Shown here: positions 61,086-64,000 of the stretch, in pieces | Numbering within the stretch: position 1 is the first letter of the stretch | Layout of the letters: every line of letters starts with the position of its first letter | Source of the DNA: Nocardioides furvisabuli | GTDB lineage: Bacteria > Actinomycetota > Actinomycetes > Propionibacteriales > Nocardioidaceae | NCBI RefSeq assembly: GCF_021083185.1 | Contig: NZ_JAIGQB010000005.1 | Location: 1-64,000, forward strand | DNA: 64,000 nt | Direction: 5' to 3' | The notes under the pieces: generated by a model | What the model was told of the DNA's origin: nothing | The model's input: only the letters and a program-made list of their open reading frames with translations | Databases searched by the model: none | Program-made: the position numbers and the translations under genes

Positions 61086-62984
61086 TCAGCCGGCGTTGTC
61101 GAGCGCGGCGAGGCGCTCCTGCACCCTGCCGGCGAGGGCGATGAAGTCAGGACGCGACATCGTCATGTTGCGGTCCGGGGCGAAGCCGAGCTGGGAGACC
61201 GCCGAGCCGTCGCGCACGACTGCCATCAGGAACGGGAAGGACTGGCGGTCGTTGAGCTCGATCGTCAGCGCCCACACGCTCAGGTCGGTGGCCTGCGACG
61301 ACGAGGACTCCAGCTGGGTCACGGTGGTGCCGAGGTTGGCTCGGCCGCACTCGCGGATCCGCGTGCGGACCTGCTCGACGAACGAGCGGGCGCGGGCCTG
61401 CTCCATCTTCCCGACCGTCTGGGTGAGGCCGAGCTGCGAGGCGTTGGGGGTCTCGGGAAAGAGGAAGGTGCGCGTCAGGGCCCGACGGATGCCCTTGCCG
61501 GTGAACGTGGTGCGGTCGCACCTGGTGGCGGCGTAGTTGTTGCGGGCCTTCTCCGGATCGGTGCCGACCCACGGGCCACGGACGGCTGCCACGGGCGGGA
61601 GGTCGACGACCGACAGCAGCCCGGGCGGCGTACCGACGTCGAGCGGTCCCGTGGCCCGGGCCCGGGCGCGGCCGGCGCACGTGCCGGCCCCCTCGGACCC
61701 GCACACGGCGTTCACGGCGGCGGCCAGCCCGGTGAGGACGGCCTTGTCCGAGGCGGCGCGCCCCTGGCTGCGTACGACATGGGTGACCACGAGGCTGCCG
61801 GTGCGCGCGGCGCCCACGGTGACCGTGGCCGGCTGCTTGCCCCACGAACGGAGCCGGAAGGTGCGGGCCTCGTCGCCGACCCGCTTGACCGTGCGCGTGG
61901 ACAGCAGCTGCGTGCGCGGGTCCGCGCACCCGGCGAACCACAGCGACGCGGTGTCGAAGCCGCGCGCGGCCTGGCGCGGTCCGCGTGACATCTCGACCAT
62001 CTGCACGGCGGTCGACTCCACGCGGCTGACCCGGCGCTTCTTCGTGCGCCGGTCCTCGCCCTTGCCCACGGTGCGGCGGACCACGCGCGTCGCCGAGCCC
62101 TCCCACGTGCGGGCCAGCGCGGTGACCCCGTCGGGGTCGGAGAAGCGCTCGCGCTGGCACGGGGCCAGCAGCCCGTCGCCGGACAGGTTGTCGGTGGTCG
62201 CGGTCTCCTCCCAGTCCAGGCCGGCGCCGAAGCGCGACATCTGGGGGGCCGACAGCAGGGCGGACTCGCCGATGATCTCCTCGCCCGCGGAGTCGTCCAC
62301 GGGGGCGTGGACGGTGACGCCGGCGCTGGCCTTCTCCTCGTCGAGACTGGTCGCCTCGGCGCCTGCGCCGGTCGCCACGAGGGACCCCGACACGACGAGC
62401 GCCGCGGTTGCCAGCCCTGCCCCGATGACGGTGTGCGTGCGCCGTCGCGCCGAGCCCGATCGGCGGACCGCGGTCGCGCGCGGCCAGCGGATCTCCTCCA
62501 GCGGCGCGGCGAGGTCGTGCAGCAGGCGCGACACCTCCGTGGTCGGCGCGTCGCGGTGCAGCGCGAACTGCGCGGTCGCCGTCTGCAGCTCGCGCTCGGC
62601 GTCGCCACGCGGCAGGCCGACCTCGCGGGCGAGGTCGGCGAGGGAGAGGGCGGAGAGGCCGTTGAGCACGAGGAGCTCGCGTTGGCGCGCGGTCAGCTTC
62701 GACAGGGCGTCCAGGGTGCTGCGGGCATCGGGGTCGAGCGACTTGTCGCGGTGCCAGATGCGCGCGGTGTGGCGCCGGCGCGCCCGGCGCAGGGCGATCG
62801 GGCGGACGTAGGCGTCGCGGTCGTCGAGGAGCGCGACCTTGCGCCAGTGGTGCCAGGCCACGACGAAGGCGTCCCGGACGGCTGCACGTGCGGCAGGCGC
62901 GTCACCGGTGAGCGCGTAGGCCTCGTGCAGGAGTCGGGTGCGGGTCTCGACGTAGTAGGCGTCGAACGTCTCGGGGCTCCTCAT
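61086..62984 (-). CDS. membrane-tethered ECF sigma-like protein with two extracytoplasmic domains
   Basis: 632 residues from ATG 62984. Residues 1-145 resemble an ECF sigma factor: a weak region 2 (APAARAAVRDAFVVAWHHWRKV) and a clear region 4 (LTARQRELLVLNGLSALSLADLAREVGLPRGDAERE). A cytosolic linker and Arg cluster (RRSGSARRRTH) lead to one membrane helix at about 184-206. About 420 extracytoplasmic residues follow, with paired cysteines (276, 353, 428, 436 and others) in two similar units. Normal ECF factors have about 190 residues and no membrane part. It could be a sigma factor held at the membrane, or an adapter that kept only the DNA-binding part. Confidence 0.82.
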   Translation of the reverse strand: MRSPETFDAYYVETRTRLLHEAYALTGDAPAARAAVRDAFVVAWHHWRKVALLDDRDAYVRPIALRRARRRHTARIWHRDKSLDPDARSTLDALSKLTARQRELLVLNGLSALSLADLAREVGLPRGDAERELQTATAQFALHRDAPTTEVSRLLHDLAAPLEEIRWPRATAVRRSGSARRRTHTVIGAGLATAALVVSGSLVATGAGAEATSLDEEKASAGVTVHAPVDDSAGEEIIGESALLSAPQMSRFGAGLDWEETATTDNLSGDGLLAPCQRERFSDPDGVTALARTWEGSATRVVRRTVGKGEDRRTKKRRVSRVESTAVQMVEMSRGPRQAARGFDTASLWFAGCADPRTQLLSTRTVKRVGDEARTFRLRSWGKQPATVTVGAARTGSLVVTHVVRSQGRAASDKAVLTGLAAAVNAVCGSEGAGTCAGRARARATGPLDVGTPPGLLSVVDLPPVAAVRGPWVGTDPEKARNNYAATRCDRTTFTGKGIRRALTRTFLFPETPNASQLGLTQTVGKMEQARARSFVEQVRTRIRECGRANLGTTVTQLESSSSQATDLSVWALTIELNDRQSFPFLMAVVRDGSAVSQLGFAPDRNMTMSRPDFIALAGRVQERLAALDNAG

Positions 62985-63071
62985 GACCGCTCCACGGTAC
63001 GGGAGCCGACCACGGCGCGCACATCCTCTGCTGATCCCGTGGGGGATCTCCGGGGGCGGCGTGGGAGCACG

Positions 63072-63097
63072 ATCATCACCGCGGCCCGGGTGATGAT
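63072..63097. promoter_or_regulatory. 9-base inverted repeat before perM
   Basis: ATCATCACC, 8 bases, GGTGATGAT; perfect arms, ending 9 bases before ATG 63107. It covers the place of the -10, so it may be an operator for perM. Confidence 0.45.
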
Positions 63098-63106
63098 GGG
63101 ACGGTC

Positions 63107-64000
63107 ATGACGTCGCTCCTCACCCGACCCGACAGCGCGCGGGCCACCCCTGCCCGACAGCGCCCGCTGGTGCTGGTCGCGACCCTCGGGGGAGTGCTGG
63201 CTGCCCTGGGTCCGCTGGTCGTGCTGCTCGCGGTGGGCGTGATCGGCTGGTTCATCACCGACGCAGGCGTGCACGGGACCCCGCGCGACGGCATGCGGGT
63301 CGGTGCCCTGGCCTGGCTGGCCGGGCACGGGTCCGGCGTGACGGTCATGGGTGCCCGGGTGACGCTCGTGCCCCTGGGCATCACCGCGATCTCAGCCTGG
63401 TCGATGTGGCGCCTGGGCCACCGGGTCGGCGACGCGGTGTCCGGTCACGGTCCCGACGCCGACCGCATCTCCGACGGCGAGCGGGACTTCACCGTCCCCA
63501 CCGCCGTGGTCACCTTCTTCGCCGGTTACGCCGTCGTGGCGGTCGTGGTCGCCACGCTCGCTGCCGGAACCACGGTCGACCCGTCCGTGCCCCGGGTCCT
63601 CGCGTGGAGCCTGGCGATGACGGCATTCGTGGCGGCACCCGCCATCGCGGTCGGGTCCGGCCGTGCCGCGATCTGGGCGGCGTTCCTGCCCGCCACGGTC
63701 CGCGCCGGGGGCGCTGTCGCCGGCGCCGTCCTCACCTCCCTGCTCGTGGTCTCGACGCTGGTGTTCCTCGTCGCGCTCGGCCTGTCCTTCAGCGACGCGG
63801 CCACGACGGCCGCCCAGCTGCACCCGAGCCCGTCCGAGATCGGCCTCTACTCGCTCCTCAACACCGCGCTGCTGCCCAACGCCGCGCTCCTCTGCGGCGC
63901 ATTCCTGCTCGGCCCCGGCTTCGTCGTCGGTGGCGCCACGCTCGTCTCGCCCGCCGCCGTGGTGCTCGGGCCGCTCCCGGCGCTGCCGTTGCTCGCTGCG
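63107..64000 (+). CDS. perM: PerM/DUF6350 membrane protein (partial, 3' end off window)
   Basis: 298 codons visible from ATG 63107, still open at the edge. Many hydrophobic segments, opening LLTRPDSARATPARQRPLVLVATLGGVLAALGPLVVLL, then GVIGWFITDAGVHGTPRDGMRVGALAWLAGHG, as in the actinobacterial cell-division membrane protein PerM (Rv0955 type). Order uvrD - M23 - sucC - sucD - perM is the same in Mycobacterium, where purN and purH come next. In M. tuberculosis it supports division during chronic infection. Here the sigma-like protein and lipoprotein are inserted between sucD and perM. Confidence 0.82.
   Translation, partial: MTSLLTRPDSARATPARQRPLVLVATLGGVLAALGPLVVLLAVGVIGWFITDAGVHGTPRDGMRVGALAWLAGHGSGVTVMGARVTLVPLGITAISAWSMWRLGHRVGDAVSGHGPDADRISDGERDFTVPTAVVTFFAGYAVVAVVVATLAAGTTVDPSVPRVLAWSLAMTAFVAAPAIAVGSGRAAIWAAFLPATVRAGGAVAGAVLTSLLVVSTLVFLVALGLSFSDAATTAAQLHPSPSEIGLYSLLNTALLPNAALLCGAFLLGPGFVVGGATLVSPAAVVLGPLPALPLLAA

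Overview
The window is a GC-rich (about 70 percent by eye) actinobacterial chromosome segment, most likely from Nocardioides or a close relative in Propionibacteriales. The evidence is a mycothiol-type formaldehyde dehydrogenase, a putative F420-dependent LLM oxidoreductase, a GroEL with a histidine-rich tail under CIRCE control, a DUF222/HNH (13E12-type) nuclease, three PspC proteins, and the conserved block pcrA - M23 peptidase - sucCD - perM. Coding density is high, with many 1- to 4-base overlaps (ATGA, GTGA, TGATG). A striking number of genes have a TANNNT hexamer 6 or 7 bases before the start codon, which implies leaderless transcripts.

Left part (1-9.7 kb): two ESX-like helical proteins run off the left edge. 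They are followed by a lipoprotein, a SigE-family ECF sigma factor coupled to a membrane-anchored beta-propeller-like protein, the mscR - MBL-hydrolase pair for formaldehyde detoxification, an Xre-type regulator, a GH3 lipoprotein (NagZ-like) and a THUMP-like methyltransferase. From 9.7 to 24.4 kb: tandem CIRCE operators, groES-groEL, an ACT-GNAT fusion, and a purine cluster (guaB, guaB3, guaA). Interleaved with the purine genes are a secreted CHAP protein, glpD, and a succinate-semialdehyde dehydrogenase coupled to a GMC oxidoreductase.

Middle (24.7-46.9 kb): the DUF222/HNH nuclease, an SSS symporter with a small membrane partner, a lipoprotein - methionine aminopeptidase pair, and a fadD15 - GDPD pair with a CRP-like site. 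Small proteins, a PspC protein and a compositionally odd scar at 35.1-35.7 kb come next. Then follow two FAD oxidoreductases, a small amphi-Trp operon with a possible 21-residue microprotein, an LLM - acyl-CoA dehydrogenase operon behind a perfect palindrome, an alpha/beta hydrolase pair, a YbaK protein, two tandem GDPDs each with PHO-box-like repeats, and a class V aminotransferase.

Right part (46.9-64 kb): a PspC/toastrack membrane protein stands opposite a PspC histidine kinase - NarL regulator operon. The same ~24-base element precedes both arms, as expected for an envelope-stress three-component system. After it come an APC permease with a UspA protein, pcrA, a LytM peptidase, a photolyase, sucCD, a lipoprotein, and an unusual sigma-like protein fused to a membrane segment and two extracytoplasmic domains. 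The window ends inside perM. The best candidates for new biology are the tethered sigma protein, the duplicated element in the PspC system, the 41.09 kb palindrome with its operon, the intergenic repeat pair and the coupled microprotein.
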